In this document: in pieces, positions 18,750-28,388 of the stretch
How positions within the stretch are numbered: the first letter of the stretch is position 1
Layout of the letters: every line of letters starts with the position of its first letter
From: Chitinivorax sp. B
GTDB taxonomy: Bacteria > Pseudomonadota > Gammaproteobacteria > Burkholderiales > SCOH01
DNA length: 64,000 nt
Reading direction: 5' to 3'
NCBI RefSeq assembly: GCF_005503445.1
Contig: NZ_SCOH01000010.1
Span: forward strand, 78,583 to 142,582
The notes under the pieces: generated by a model
Seen by the model: the letters and a program-made list of their open reading frames with translations, nothing else
What the model was told of the DNA's origin: nothing
The model's database searches: none
Position numbers and translations under genes: made by a program

Positions 18750-21700
18750 TCAATAAGCATCGTGATGATGAGCCTTCAGTAAGATTTCCAGCGGTTGCTG
18801 GCCAAACAGCCAGAACATCAGCGGCGTCAGTAAGGTATCCAACAAGGTGGAACTCACGAGCCCACCAAAAATTACCACCGCCACCGGGTGCAGAATTTCC
18901 TTGCCGGGCGCATCCGCGGCGAACAGCAGTGGAACCAACGCAAATGCCGCCACCAACGCAGTCATTAGCACAGGGGTCAAACGCTCCAGCGAACCACGCA
19001 CAATCATCGGTATGCCGAAGGTTTCGTGTTCGAACTTGCATAGGTTGATGTAGTGGCTGATCTTGAGAATACCGTTGCGCGTGGCAATACCAGTGAGGGT
19101 GATGAAACCCACCATGGAGGCCACCGACAGCGAGATATCAGCCAGCCACATACCGATGATGCTGCCGACCAGCGCCATAGGAATGTTGCCCATCACCATG
19201 AAGGCCAGTCTGGCTGACTGGTAACGGCTGTATAACACCATGAAGATCAATGCCAGCGAGATCATCGATAGAATGGCAATCAGCCGAGTGGCCTGCTCTT
19301 GTGCCTGAAACTGCCCTTCCAGGCTGATGAAATAGCCTTCCGGCAATTTGGACTCCGCCACCACCTGGCGAATCTGCGCAATGATGGCACTCATGTCAGC
19401 TCCGTCACTGTTGGCCGCCAGCACAATCCGTCGTCGGCTATTTTCGCGACCGATCTGGTTCGGACCATCACCTTCTTCAATCGTGGCAACCTGCGACAGC
19501 GGAATGCGCCCATGCGGGGTATCAATCAACACACTGGCCAACCCCTGTGTGCCACGTGCCGTATCCGGCAGACGGACCACCAGGTTGAAGCGCTTGTTGC
19601 CATCAATGATCTGCGCCACGGTATCGCCTTCAGTCAACGTCTCGAGTGTACTGAGCAAGGCCCCGGGCAGAATGCCGTATTGCGCAGCCCGGGCATAATC
19701 CAACCGCACCTTGATTTGTGGAATCAGCACCTGCTTTTCGATCTGTAGATCGGTCAGTCCTGGCACCGTGCTCAATCGATCACGCAAGGCTGCTGCCTGA
19801 CCACGCAGGGTATCAAGATCATCACCGAACAACTTGATGGCAATCTGCGCCCGCACACCGGATAGCAGATGATCCAGGCGGTGTGAGATGGGCTGACCCA
19901 GCAACGCAGTTGCTGGTAACGGAGCCAGCTGTTGTCGAATATCGGCCATGATCTGCTCGCGGGACCGACCCGAGCGCTTCAAATCCACATCCAGCTCACT
20001 GGAATGTACACCTTCGGCGTGCTCATCCAGCTCGGCGCGGCCAGTACGACGCCCCACGCTATGTACCTCTGGCACTTGTTTGATCAACGTCTCGGCCAAG
20101 GCTCCGATACGGTTCGATTCATCCAGCGAGGTGCCTGGATTCAGTAACAAGCTGATGGTCAGCGTACCTTCGTTGAACGGTGGCAAAAAAGCTCTGGGAA
20201 AAAACGGTATCGTTGCCACTGCCAACAACAGCAGCACCAAACTTCCTGCCAAAATAGACCTCGCATGTGGGAAGGCCGCCTCCAGCAAGCGCCGATCCCA
20301 TCGTTTGAGCCAACCAACCAATCGCGAATCACCATGATCGATTTGCTTCATGTGTGGCAACAGGTAATAGCACATCACCGGTGTCACAGTCAGCGCCACC
20401 AGCATGCTGGCCAGTATCGATGTGATATAGGCCACGCCAAGCGGTACAAACAACCGGCCTTCAATACCCGGCAAAGCGAACAGCGGTACGAACACCATCA
20501 CCACCACCAAGGTCGCCACCACCACCCCAGACCGGACCTCGTTGGAAGCCGCTGCAATCACCTTGACGATGGCCACTTCACCAACAGGCTTCTGCTGCTT
20601 TAATCGTCGCAGTACATTCTCAACATCCACCAGCGCATCATCCACCAATTCGCCTATTGCAATCGCCAGTCCTCCTAACGTCATCACATTAATGGACAAG
20701 CCCATCCCCTTGAATACCAGTGCGGTGATGGCCAGTGACAATGGAATCGCCGTCAGCGAGATCAGTGTGGTCCGCACATTCATCAGAAACAGGAACAAAA
20801 TGAGTGCCACCATCACAGCACCATCGCGCAAGGCCTCTGCGACGTTGTCGATCGAGGCCTCAATGAAATCAGCCTGCCGAAACGAGATGCTTGGCTTGCT
20901 GATGCCAACAGGTAGTGATCGAGTCAACTCAACCAACGCTTGGTCAATATCACGGGTTAACTGGGTGGTGTCAGCCCCAGGTTGCTTCTGCACGCTGACG
21001 ATTACCGCTGGCCTGCCATCAAAGCCGGCATCTCCCCGCTTGAAAGCCGCCGCGAATTTCACCTCGGCCACCTGCTTGAGCAGAATCGGCTGGCCATTGT
21101 TGACTGCCACGGCAATGTTCTGCAGGTCTTCAAGCCGAGTTGTACGCCCGAGATTGCGAATCAGGTATTCGCGTGCATTCTGCTCCAGAAAACCACCGCT
21201 GGTATTGCTGGAAAATGCCTTGAGAGCGGATTCCAGCTGGTCGAAACTGATACTCAACTGTGCCATCATGGTCGGGTTTGGCTCGACCCTAAACTGCCGG
21301 ACTTCCCCACCAATTGGGATTACTTGTGCCACCCCAGGGATAGACAACAGACGTGGCCGTAGTACAAAGTCCGCATATTCACGTACTTGCATTGGGCTGG
21401 CCTTGATCGGGTCGGCCGGTAGCGCAATCAGCATGATCTCGCCCATCACTGACGAGATCGGCCCCATGTTCGGCGTGATGCCAGCGGGTAATTGCTCGCG
21501 GACCTCTGCCAAACGTTCAGCCACCAATTGGCGGTTGCGGTAGATGTCGCTACCCCAGTCAAACTCGGCATACACAATGGATAGACCAACGCCTGATACT
21601 GACCGCACCCGTGTCACCCCTGGCATGCCATTCAGTGCGGTTTCCAGTGGAAAGGTCACCAGCTGTTCAACTTCCTCAGGCGCCATGCCACCGGATTCTG

Positions 21701-21851
21701 CCATCACCGTCACAGTGGGCTTGTTGAGATCCGGAAACACATCGATGGGCGTATTCCATGCGGTCAGCCCGCCATAACACATCATGATCAACGCCACCGC
21801 CAGCACCATCAGGCGGTTGCGCAAACTGCTCTGGACAATCCAATTGAACAT
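18750..21851 (-). CDS. Heavy-metal efflux RND pump (CusA/CzcA family)
   Basis: The inner-membrane proton-driven pump of a tripartite exporter, 1033 residues as usual. Signatures are the N-terminal [18 protein letters not shown], the [15 protein letters not shown] porter region, and the TM4 proton-relay motif [14 protein letters not shown], with two Asp and one Glu conserved. The TM4 motif matches neither the CzcA DFGxxxDGA nor the CusA AIGxxVDAA form, so metal specificity cannot be read from it. Two roughly equal halves with 12 TM segments are expected. The adaptor gene ends 10 bp upstream. Copper/silver is the best guess from neighbours. Confidence 0.93.
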   Translation of the reverse strand: MFNWIVQSSLRNRLMVLAVALIMMCYGGLTAWNTPIDVFPDLNKPTVTVMAESGGMAPEEVEQLVTFPLETALNGMPGVTRVRSVSGVGLSIVYAEFDWGSDIYRNRQLVAERLAEVREQLPAGITPNMGPISSVMGEIMLIALPADPIKASPMQVREYADFVLRPRLLSIPGVAQVIPIGGEVRQFRVEPNPTMMAQLSISFDQLESALKAFSSNTSGGFLEQNAREYLIRNLGRTTRLEDLQNIAVAVNNGQPILLKQVAEVKFAAAFKRGDAGFDGRPAVIVSVQKQPGADTTQLTRDIDQALVELTRSLPVGISKPSISFRQADFIEASIDNVAEALRDGAVMVALILFLFLMNVRTTLISLTAIPLSLAITALVFKGMGLSINVMTLGGLAIAIGELVDDALVDVENVLRRLKQQKPVGEVAIVKVIAAASNEVRSGVVVATLVVVMVFVPLFALPGIEGRLFVPLGVAYITSILASMLVALTVTPVMCYYLLPHMKQIDHGDSRLVGWLKRWDRRLLEAAFPHARSILAGSLVLLLLAVATIPFFPRAFLPPFNEGTLTISLLLNPGTSLDESNRIGALAETLIKQVPEVHSVGRRTGRAELDEHAEGVHSSELDVDLKRSGRSREQIMADIRQQLAPLPATALLGQPISHRLDHLLSGVRAQIAIKLFGDDLDTLRGQAAALRDRLSTVPGLTDLQIEKQVLIPQIKVRLDYARAAQYGILPGALLSTLETLTEGDTVAQIIDGNKRFNLVVRLPDTARGTQGLASVLIDTPHGRIPLSQVATIEEGDGPNQIGRENSRRRIVLAANSDGADMSAIIAQIRQVVAESKLPEGYFISLEGQFQAQEQATRLIAILSMISLALIFMVLYSRYQSARLAFMVMGNIPMALVGSIIGMWLADISLSVASMVGFITLTGIATRNGILKISHYINLCKFEHETFGIPMIVRGSLERLTPVLMTALVAAFALVPLLFAADAPGKEILHPVAVVIFGGLVSSTLLDTLLTPLMFWLFGQQPLEILLKAHHHDAY

Positions 21852-21861
21852 GGTCGCGCCC

Positions 21862-22968
21862 TCAACGAATCTGGTTCAATAAGGGGGCACCATTCACCAC
21901 CACCCGTGCTTTGTCGGGTATACCCGTTGCAACCACAGTCGCGCCATCGAGTGGACGTACCGTGACGACCACTGGTTTGAAGCGCTCCGCAGTCTCATGC
22001 AGCCACACAGTCGGCTCGTTGTTGGGATTGCGGACTACGGCAGCCATTGGCACCGAGGTACCATTGAGCTGGCGCGAGGTTTGTGTGATGACCTTTACCG
22101 GTTGGCCAATAGCCAGCGGCGTCTCTGGCTTGTCCACGGCAAACAGTAAGGGGAGCGCCCCATCACGTAGGCTACGTGCACCACCTAGATAGCGTAACGG
22201 TGTTGGCATTCCGGCCAACGTAGCGGTTCGAATCTCCGTCACAATTGCAGCATCATAGGCAAGTGCTTCGATCATCAAGTGCTTGGGGTCGATAATTTCG
22301 AACAGGATATCCTTGGCATCAATTACCTGCCCAGCCAACACCTCGGCTTTAGCGATTGTGCCGCCAACCGGTGCCAACAAGGCTTCTCCACCACTCACAC
22401 CAGACTGGATCACGCGAATGCGCTGGCGCAGACTAATGACCTCAGCTTGGGTTGCATCCAGCTCCTTGCGTGGTACAGTGCCCACCAGCAATTGCTGCCG
22501 CTCAAGTCGCTTCTCTGCCAGGCCCAGTGCAGCATGCAGTTCAGCCAATTGCGCCTGCTGCCCTGCTCGTTCCACGCTCCCAATGGTGGGTTTGACATAG
22601 GCCAATAGTTCCCCCTTACGGACAGTCTGCCCCAACATGGGTAACCCCTTGGGCCCCGCCTCAATGCGCCCTGCCAGGCTTGATTGCACACGACCACCAG
22701 TATTCGGGTCCATAATGACGTGGCCATTCATCTCGACCGATACAGGAACCGCACGCACAATCGCCACAGTCGTACGAATCATCAAACGACGTTGGGCCAG
22801 TTTGGGCAAAAATACAGTTCCATCTGAGAGGCGCTGTGGCCGGTCTCCAACAATAGGCCCATTCGTCGCCGATGCACCTTCTTTTCCATGACTGTGGCCT
22901 TCATGCGCCAATACAGGGCGGGCCATGAACACACCCACCGCTAACAGAATCGTCCAAAATTTATTCAT
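21862..22968 (-). CDS. RND efflux periplasmic adaptor subunit
   Basis: A 368-residue membrane-fusion protein linking the RND pump to the outer-membrane channel. Signal peptide [21 protein letters not shown], then a His-rich mature start [10 protein letters not shown], a barrel-sandwich/lipoyl region ([26 protein letters not shown]), a helical hairpin (about residues 145-200), the second lipoyl half ([21 protein letters not shown]) and a C-terminal barrel. Start chosen at ATG 22968, five bases after the preceding gene's stop; a frame extending to 23064 lies within that gene. Confidence 0.92.
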   Translation of the reverse strand: MNKFWTILLAVGVFMARPVLAHEGHSHGKEGASATNGPIVGDRPQRLSDGTVFLPKLAQRRLMIRTTVAIVRAVPVSVEMNGHVIMDPNTGGRVQSSLAGRIEAGPKGLPMLGQTVRKGELLAYVKPTIGSVERAGQQAQLAELHAALGLAEKRLERQQLLVGTVPRKELDATQAEVISLRQRIRVIQSGVSGGEALLAPVGGTIAKAEVLAGQVIDAKDILFEIIDPKHLMIEALAYDAAIVTEIRTATLAGMPTPLRYLGGARSLRDGALPLLFAVDKPETPLAIGQPVKVITQTSRQLNGTSVPMAAVVRNPNNEPTVWLHETAERFKPVVVTVRPLDGATVVATGIPDKARVVVNGAPLLNQIR

Positions 22969-22973
22969 GGCGC

Positions 22974-23504
22974 TTACCCTTTCACCGGCTTTTGGCGACG
23001 ACGCATCGTGACCACGCCGCCCAGCAAGACCAACAATCCCAATCCAATCCAGCCAGCCGCCCAACCCGGTTGACGATGTCCCCGCCCTGTAACAGACGGA
23101 GGCGGCGAGGCTACGATCAAGGTCGTTTCCAACAGATCGCTATCGGCACCCGCAGTGATGGTGAAGACCAACGGGTACTTGCCTGCCTTGGCGAATGCAG
23201 GTGCTTTGATGGAAAAGGTGCCGTCGGGCATGGTCGAGGCAATTGCTTGCCAAGTGCCGCTTTCCACTTCAATGCGCGCCTTGTCGACAGGCTGGTTATC
23301 AGCGAAGCGATCCAGGAACAGGACCAACTGATCGCCTTCCAACACCACCACAAGTTCAAATTGATCAGATTGCGCTTCCGCTCGGGGCTTACTGACCGCC
23401 GGCAGCGACGCGGCCGGTGCAGCCCCATGATCGTGACCTTCATGCGCCAAGGTGGGGGCCATTGTTAACAACGTGCTAAGCAATATCACCAGATAGCGTG
23501 TCAT
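22974..23504 (-). CDS. His-rich exported protein with C-terminal membrane anchor
   Basis: A 176-residue protein: signal peptide (VILLSTLLTMAPTLA), mature start HEGHDHGAAPAAS, a beta-sandwich region about residues 48-132 (FELVVVLEGDQLVLFLDRFADNQPV; DGTFSIKAPAFAKAGKYPLVFTI), and a C-terminal TM segment (GWIGLGLLVLLGGVVTM) with a basic tail. It resembles accessory proteins found between the outer-membrane and adaptor genes of Czc/Cus operons; function unknown, perhaps metal delivery to the adaptor. ATG overlaps the TolC-like stop. Confidence 0.8.
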   Translation of the reverse strand: MTRYLVILLSTLLTMAPTLAHEGHDHGAAPAASLPAVSKPRAEAQSDQFELVVVLEGDQLVLFLDRFADNQPVDKARIEVESGTWQAIASTMPDGTFSIKAPAFAKAGKYPLVFTITAGADSDLLETTLIVASPPPSVTGRGHRQPGWAAGWIGLGLLVLLGGVVTMRRRQKPVKG

Positions 23505-24709
23505 GGCAGGACTCCTGCGGCCTGGTTATAACGGGACACAGCTCGGCTACGTTCGATGCTGGCCCGGGCCAGGGCCAACGCAGCATCAGAGTAACCCGAT
23601 CGGGCACGAACCAAGCCAGGTAAGTCGAGTTCGCCCAACTTGAATGCTTTTTCCTGCCATTGCAGGGTATCGTTTGTGAGCTTTGCACGCTGTTCGGCCA
23701 GCGTGAACAAGGCATAAGCCTGCCGCAGCGCTACCTGCACAATTGCCAGCTCGCTTTCCAGCTGATGCTTGATCAGTGCTTGCCTGGCCTGGGCTTCGAT
23801 CAGCTCTGCATTGGCGGCGGTAATACGTGGCTGATTACGGCTGTCCCCTCCAAACGAGATACGAATCCGCAGTGCGACTTTGCTGTCGTAACGGGCGCCA
23901 AATTGATCGCGCTCGGCCGCGTAGGCCAACGCCAATTCCGGATTGTCTCGTTGTGAACCGCGTACCTGCGCCAACTTGGCCTGAGCCGTAGCCACGACAG
24001 CCTGTGCCGCAATCAAGGCGGGATGTGAATCAATATGAAAGCTGGCTGGCGTTGCAAGTTGCTCAGCCATCTCTGGTAATCCCTCCACACCACTGATTAC
24101 CTGACAACGCAATTTGGCCTGCTGCCATGCCACCTCCGCCTGCAAAACCAATGCCTGGGCAACATGCACCTGCGACTGTGCCTGTTGTAGATCGACCTTT
24201 GACAGATCCCCTACCTGCTCACGTCGTGCCACGTCCTGCGCCAATTGCTGTGCCTCGCTGAGCTTTTGTTTGGCCAACTGCCATTCGCTGCGCACCAACT
24301 GTGCATCCCAGCAAGCCTCGCGTAATTCACCAGCCAGTTTCAAGCGGGCGGCTTGTTGCAGCAGGGTATACCCAGCCCGTTCACGATCCACGACCATTGC
24401 CATGCGATGACGATCACCCGGCATCCAAAGGGGTGCCGACAGCTCAGCCTCCCACTCACGGTAGCCATGATTTCGGTCGATTTGGTCCGTTTTGTGCATG
24501 ATCGACATGGATGGAGGGCTCGGTATCCACGCGTCGACCGCTTGCCGTCGCGCTGCATATTCCGCTTGGCGGGTTTGCATCGCCTGCCCTTCTGGTTGAC
24601 GGGTCCAAGCTGCTTCCAGAATTTGATGTAGTGTCACCGCGTTGACAGGTGTCGCGAGCAATACTGCCCACAATCCTATCCAGCCGCGGCATTGAGAAAA
24701 TCGATTCAT
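23501..24709 (-). CDS. TolC-family outer-membrane efflux protein (CzcC-like)
   Basis: The outer-membrane channel of the tripartite exporter, 402 residues. Signal peptide CRGWIGLWAVLLATPVNA, then two long helical repeats characteristic of the family (AQQLAQDVARREQVGDLSKVDLQQAQSQ in the first half; KAFKLGELDLPGLVRARSGYSDA in the second), with the VGDL and LGEL motifs in equivalent positions. ATG 24709 is preceded by GAGG. It is the first of three back-to-back export genes (channel, His-rich protein, adaptor). Confidence 0.92.
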   Translation of the reverse strand: MNRFSQCRGWIGLWAVLLATPVNAVTLHQILEAAWTRQPEGQAMQTRQAEYAARRQAVDAWIPSPPSMSIMHKTDQIDRNHGYREWEAELSAPLWMPGDRHRMAMVVDRERAGYTLLQQAARLKLAGELREACWDAQLVRSEWQLAKQKLSEAQQLAQDVARREQVGDLSKVDLQQAQSQVHVAQALVLQAEVAWQQAKLRCQVISGVEGLPEMAEQLATPASFHIDSHPALIAAQAVVATAQAKLAQVRGSQRDNPELALAYAAERDQFGARYDSKVALRIRISFGGDSRNQPRITAANAELIEAQARQALIKHQLESELAIVQVALRQAYALFTLAEQRAKLTNDTLQWQEKAFKLGELDLPGLVRARSGYSDAALALARASIERSRAVSRYNQAAGVLP

Positions 24710-24880
24710 GAGAACCTCATTCATCCTGATCACAATGTGGGTTGCTCGACCACGATAGTCATGGCATAACCTTGCGCCACCCTAGACAATGGTCGATAGC
24801 AATACCCGGCAGATGACGACCCATGGCAGAGTACGTCATATGATTTACCGGATCAGCAAGCTGCCCGGGTCATGCCTGAA

Positions 24881-25240
24881 TCAGGCGAGCGGAGGGCGGA
24901 ATGGGGGTAGCGGAATATGTTGCGGGCGCTCAGTTACCAGATTTGGCGTCAATTGCGTTTGCAACGGCAGCGTGGGTAATTTGAGTGCAGGAGTATTCAG
25001 GACAGCCTGGTTACAGAGATCGCATTTTTCACAGGCAATCTTGCAGGATTCAGAGGGATGGGTATGTTCATGCGTGGTCGCATTCCCGTTTTCATCGACG
25101 TGAGTGTGGTTCTCAACGGACACCACCCTCGCTTCAGCCGGTTTGCCGTTGATGCAAAGCGGCATCAACGCTGCCATGACGGTATTCACTGGTAGGCAGA
25201 CGGCAATCCAACAAAAAAGAATCCACTTGAGCCAACGCAT
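24881..25240 (-). CDS. CzcI-like small exported Cys/His protein
   Basis: A 119-residue protein with an N-terminal signal/anchor (LKWILFCWIAVCLPVNTVMA). Behind it is a likely metal-binding section: HTHVDENGNATTHEHTHPSE followed by CKIACEKCDLC. The ending IPLPPFRPP is common in CzcI-like proteins that open cation-efflux operons. It is the first gene of the island, 171 bp before the TolC-like gene. Start at ATG 25240 (MRWLKW); a longer frame to 25303 adds residues that do not belong to a signal peptide. A sensing or regulatory role is inferred. Confidence 0.7.
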   Translation of the reverse strand: MRWLKWILFCWIAVCLPVNTVMAALMPLCINGKPAEARVVSVENHTHVDENGNATTHEHTHPSESCKIACEKCDLCNQAVLNTPALKLPTLPLQTQLTPNLVTERPQHIPLPPFRPPLA

Positions 25241-25408
25241 AATCAGCAGAATGTAGCACAGGTTATCGGTCTTGACGCAACCATCCTGATGGCAGTCCAC
25301 CACCTACTTGATTACGTCTGGATAACAAACAGTATTGCCGCTGCCTAAAAATAAGGCAATTGTGAAAAATTCAGGCGGATGAATACATTGCCGTGCCCGC
25401 CCACGGAC

Positions 25409-25431
25409 TTGTCCACAGCCATTGTGGATGA
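25409..25431. repeat. DnaA-box-like dyad, copy 1
   Basis: TTGTCCACA, five bases, then TGTGGATGA. One mismatch to the DnaA consensus TTATCCACA in the left box. Its arrangement is the same as copy 2, 431 bp away. Confidence 0.6.
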
Positions 25432-25447
25432 TCCACGGTGGTTAAGC

Positions 25448-25672
25448 TTATTGCTCAACCCAAATCCGTTCATGCGGACAATACATCTGAATAGTATGTA
25501 ATGCCCCCGTCAGGATGCCTGACATCCACCACTTGCTGCTGGCAGGAAAAACGCGAGATATCGACACCCTCGTCGACATTGAAGGGGCGGCTGTCATTAC
25601 AACGTTTCCCATCCAGACGGATGCTCGGGTTAACAATGCCAATTCGATTGCTTCATGAACGCCATCGGGCAT
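25448..25672 (-). CDS. Possible small protein, paralogous to the frame at 1401-1622
   Basis: A 74-residue frame of unknown function in the spacer before cheR. It resembles the small frame at 1401-1622: an STRVS run, SSK, then LTGALHTIQMYCP against LSGALHALSVYIP, with largely synonymous codon differences across the GALH core. Start and ribosome site are not convincing. Either this is a real small-protein family or a chance match. Confidence 0.3.
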   Translation of the reverse strand: MPDGVHEAIELALLTRASVWMGNVVMTAAPSMSTRVSISRVFPASSKWWMSGILTGALHTIQMYCPHERIWVEQ

Positions 25673-25839
25673 AAGCCAGATACATCATGATTTGACACCC
25701 TATTCTGTGGGCAGGCAACAAGCTGTATCCGCAACAGCAGGCCCGTGCACTGCAATGACTGCACCACAGCCGCGCCTATTTTTTGATCAGTTTTGTTTTT
25801 TCCTGACTGCTCAGTTGGTTAACTCACCCACTCACGGCA

Positions 25840-25862
25840 TTATCCACAGCATTTGTGGATGG
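25840..25862. repeat. DnaA-box dyad, copy 2
   Basis: A perfect DnaA box TTATCCACA (25840-25848), five bases, then TGTGGATGG as the inverted partner. It ends 18 bp before the cheR stop codon. Confidence 0.65.
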
Positions 25863-25879
25863 CCATATGCATCGCACCA

Positions 25880-26716
25880 CTAGTCAATCCGGGCATTGGC
25901 TGTACTGGCCAGCTCATAGACAGTTTTGCCGCGTAAGCGGAACAAGTCGGATGCATGGTAGAAATTCTCAGAATGCCCGACAAACAACAAACCATCTTGC
26001 CGCATCAACGGAACAAACTTCTTCAGAATGGAAACCTGGGTAGGCTTATCAAAATAAATCATGACATTACGGCAGAAAATGGCATCGAACGGCCCGCGAA
26101 TCGGCCAAGTTGGGTCAATCAGATTCAGCCGGCGAAAGGTGATCAGATTTTTCAGCTCCTGTTTGGCAGTCAGATTGCCGTCGGCACCTTTTGCAAAAAA
26201 GCGGTTGATCCGAGCGGGGGACAGCTTGTCGACTCGGTCTGCGGGATAGACCCCTTTGGCACCAAAATCCAGCACATTGGTATCCAGATCCGTCGCGATC
26301 AGCTTGGCTGGCGGGGTTAACGAATCGAATGCTTCGCACATCGTCATCGCAATCGAATACGGTTCTTCACCCGTCGAAGCCGCCGCACACCAAATGGAGA
26401 CTGGTCCACCACCAGTCCGCTTTTTCAGATGATCCAGCAAAATTGGAAAATGGTGCTCCTCACGAAAGAAAGAGGTGAGATTGGTCGTCAACGAGTTGAC
26501 AAATGCTTCCCACTCGCGCTGATCACCTTTTTGAAGATAAGCCAGGTAATCCTTGAACGAGTTGAGGTTCAAGGCACGCAGTCGGCGCGCCAGCCGACCA
26601 TAAACCATATCCTGCTTGCCGTCGTGCAAGGCGATGCCGGCATAGTCATAGATCATTTTGCGTACGCGTTCGAAATCGTCACGTGTAAAGTGAAACTCAC
26701 GGCTAGCGTCGTTCAT
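25880..26716 (-). CDS. cheR: CheR-type chemotaxis protein methyltransferase
   Basis: Methylates glutamates of chemoreceptors using SAM. 278 residues. The N-terminal helical domain (FHFTRDDFERVRKMIYDYAGIAL) is followed by the RRLRALNLNSFKDYLAYL region and the NLTSFFREEHHF motif. The SAM site is IWCAAASTGEEPYSIAM, with the Asp in ATDLDTNVL and the CRNVMIYFD motif. It stands alone: no cheA, cheB, cheW or receptor gene is adjacent, so it may serve a chemotaxis set elsewhere. ATG 26716. Confidence 0.95.
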   Translation of the reverse strand: MNDASREFHFTRDDFERVRKMIYDYAGIALHDGKQDMVYGRLARRLRALNLNSFKDYLAYLQKGDQREWEAFVNSLTTNLTSFFREEHHFPILLDHLKKRTGGGPVSIWCAAASTGEEPYSIAMTMCEAFDSLTPPAKLIATDLDTNVLDFGAKGVYPADRVDKLSPARINRFFAKGADGNLTAKQELKNLITFRRLNLIDPTWPIRGPFDAIFCRNVMIYFDKPTQVSILKKFVPLMRQDGLLFVGHSENFYHASDLFRLRGKTVYELASTANARID

Positions 26717-26758
26717 GGGTCTCTCAGAAACACTGGCTGATGATGCGTTATAGCACGA

Positions 26759-27814
26759 TCAGACTACCTCGAAGCGATAAATCCCGTCATCCGTTCGGAT
26801 GCGATTCAACTGCTGACGATGCATCAAATGGTTGAGATGCGCCACGGCTTCACCCAATGCAAAAAACAGCTCGTAACCATCCAATACACGCTGAAACAGA
26901 ATCGGCAAACAATCGACGGCATGCCGTGGCTGATTGCAAAAAGCCAATAACGCGGCCAAACGGTCTGCATGATGCATCTGTAATGCTGATACCCGTGCAT
27001 GAACACCCTGAAAAGGTTTGCCGTGAGAGGGCAGCACCAGTGTATCGGCCGGCAACGGCAAAAATCGCTGCAACGACGCCAGAAACATGGCAACCGGATC
27101 GCCATCCGGCTCACCAGCCCACACTGCGACATTGGTGCTGATCGTGGGTAGTAGCATGTCCCCGGCGATCAACACCTGTAGTGCGGGGCAATATAACGCC
27201 ACATGCTCGGGCGAATGCCCATAACCCGGGATAACATGCCAATCCTGCTCATCAATCCGGATCACATCGCCTGGCAAAATCCGCCTGAACTGGGCCGGTA
27301 AGGCAGGCACACCCACCTGGTAACGCGTACCACGTGCGGCCAACATCTCCAGCAGTGACCCCGCCACACCATGCGAACGATAGAAATCCACCAGTTCCGC
27401 ATGGGAATACCCTGCCAAGTCCCGCCATACCAGATGGGCCGACAGGAACTCACCTTCGCTCATCCAGACTGGTGCCTGCCAGCGTTCGGCCAGCCAGGCT
27501 GCATTGCCAATATGGTCGGGGTGATTATGCGTGACCAGGATACGGTTGACTGGCATACCTGCCAGATGCTGATCGAATATCTGCTGCCAATGCGCCTGCG
27601 TAGCTGCATTACCAAAGCCTGTATCGACAATTGTCCAACCATCACCATCCCGCAATAACCACAAATTGATGTGATTCAATGCCAGTGGTAGCGGCATTCG
27701 CAACCAGAAAACCCCAGATGCAACCTCGGTCAGCGTTCCTGGTTCAGGCAGCATCAACGGTGGATAAAAAGGGGGCGGTATTTCAGCTGGGGTCGGCAGA
27801 TCAGGAGAAGACAT
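26759..27814 (-). CDS. MBL-fold metal-dependent hydrolase
   Basis: A 351-residue metallo-beta-lactamase fold enzyme of the glyoxalase-II/lactamase-B-like group. Metal ligands are intact: THNHPDH, then GYGHSPEH, the Asp in LIAGDMLL and the His in LPSHGKPF. After the MBL core a helical C-terminal region of about 80 residues (HHADRLAALLAF...LNHLMHRQQLNRI) resembles the winged-helix-like tail of LACTB2-type proteins. The substrate is unknown. Start uncertain: ATG 27814 fits best, with a weak site; a longer frame to 28006 would overlap liuR. Confidence 0.85.
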   Translation of the reverse strand: MSSPDLPTPAEIPPPFYPPLMLPEPGTLTEVASGVFWLRMPLPLALNHINLWLLRDGDGWTIVDTGFGNAATQAHWQQIFDQHLAGMPVNRILVTHNHPDHIGNAAWLAERWQAPVWMSEGEFLSAHLVWRDLAGYSHAELVDFYRSHGVAGSLLEMLAARGTRYQVGVPALPAQFRRILPGDVIRIDEQDWHVIPGYGHSPEHVALYCPALQVLIAGDMLLPTISTNVAVWAGEPDGDPVAMFLASLQRFLPLPADTLVLPSHGKPFQGVHARVSALQMHHADRLAALLAFCNQPRHAVDCLPILFQRVLDGYELFFALGEAVAHLNHLMHRQQLNRIRTDDGIYRFEVV

Positions 27815-27980
27815 ACGGTGCTCAACTTCGGCATCGGACAACAATGTCTGCATTGTGCGCCCACAAACAGGCCATTGCCATTGACACAAGCGTACAGGAT
27901 CACTGACGTCTTCATGCCCCGTCAGGTTAAAATCTCTCCCCGATCTGCTATAGTCCGACCATTCAAAACAGGGGGCCTTT

Positions 27981-28367
27981 ATGGAACATGCTGTCAACGA
28001 CGCCACCTATACCATCACCGATCTTGCCCGTGAATTCGATGTCACCACTCGGACCATTCGCTTTTATGAAGATGAAGGACTACTGGCACCGGAACGGGTA
28101 GGCCGCAACCGACTTTACTACCAACGGGATCGCACGCGGCTGATGCTGATTTTGCGTGGCAAGCGTCTGGGTTTTTCCTTGAACGAGATCCGCGAGTTGT
28201 TCGATTTGTACGACATGGCCAAGGATGAAAAGCCGCAGCTACGGTTGCTGCTGGATCGCATTGCCAAGAAACGCGCGCAATTGGAACAACAAAAGACGGA
28301 TATCGAGATTGTGCTGGCGGAGATGGGTGCGCTGGCTGATCGGTGTAAGCAGATCCTGGGCGAGTGA
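27981..28367 (+). CDS. liuR: MerR-family regulator LiuR
   Basis: Regulator of the leucine/isovalerate operon. 128 residues. MerR N-terminus TYTITDLAREFDVTTRTIRFYEDEGLLAPERVGRNRLYY with the helix-turn-helix and wing, then RTRLMLILRGKRLGFSLNEIRELFDLYD and a C-terminal coiled-coil (RLLLDRIAKKRAQLEQQKTDIEIVLAEM) for dimerisation. It lacks the Cys residues of metal-sensing MerR proteins; LiuR members are thought to respond to branched-chain acyl-CoA intermediates. A probable -10 (TATAGT, 27949-27954) precedes it, and the ATG follows GGGGG by five bases. It lies directly upstream of isovaleryl-CoA dehydrogenase. Confidence 0.93.
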   Translation: MEHAVNDATYTITDLAREFDVTTRTIRFYEDEGLLAPERVGRNRLYYQRDRTRLMLILRGKRLGFSLNEIRELFDLYDMAKDEKPQLRLLLDRIAKKRAQLEQQKTDIEIVLAEMGALADRCKQILGE

Positions 28368-28388
28368 TACCATTTTGCCGTCAGCGTA

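Larger units (their letters stand above)
25304..25879. other. Long spacer with two DnaA-box dyads
   Basis: About 580 bp between the metal island and cheR. It contains two copies of a 23-bp dyad made of a DnaA-box-like 9-mer, a 5-base spacer and the inverted box (25409-25431 and 25840-25862), and between them a small minus-strand frame (25448-25672). No RNA gene is seen. The metal operon promoter must lie at its left end, but I cannot pick a convincing -35/-10 pair. Confidence 0.6.

Noticed and set aside
25409..25862. Chromosomal replication origin, because of the DnaA boxes
   Set aside because: There are only two dyads, no AT-rich unwinding element and no dnaA, dnaN, parAB or gidA nearby. 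Titration or chance is more likely.
27815..28006. N-terminal extension of the MBL hydrolase to 28006
   Set aside because: It would overlap the liuR start and promoter, and its sequence has no resemblance to the MBL family N-terminus.
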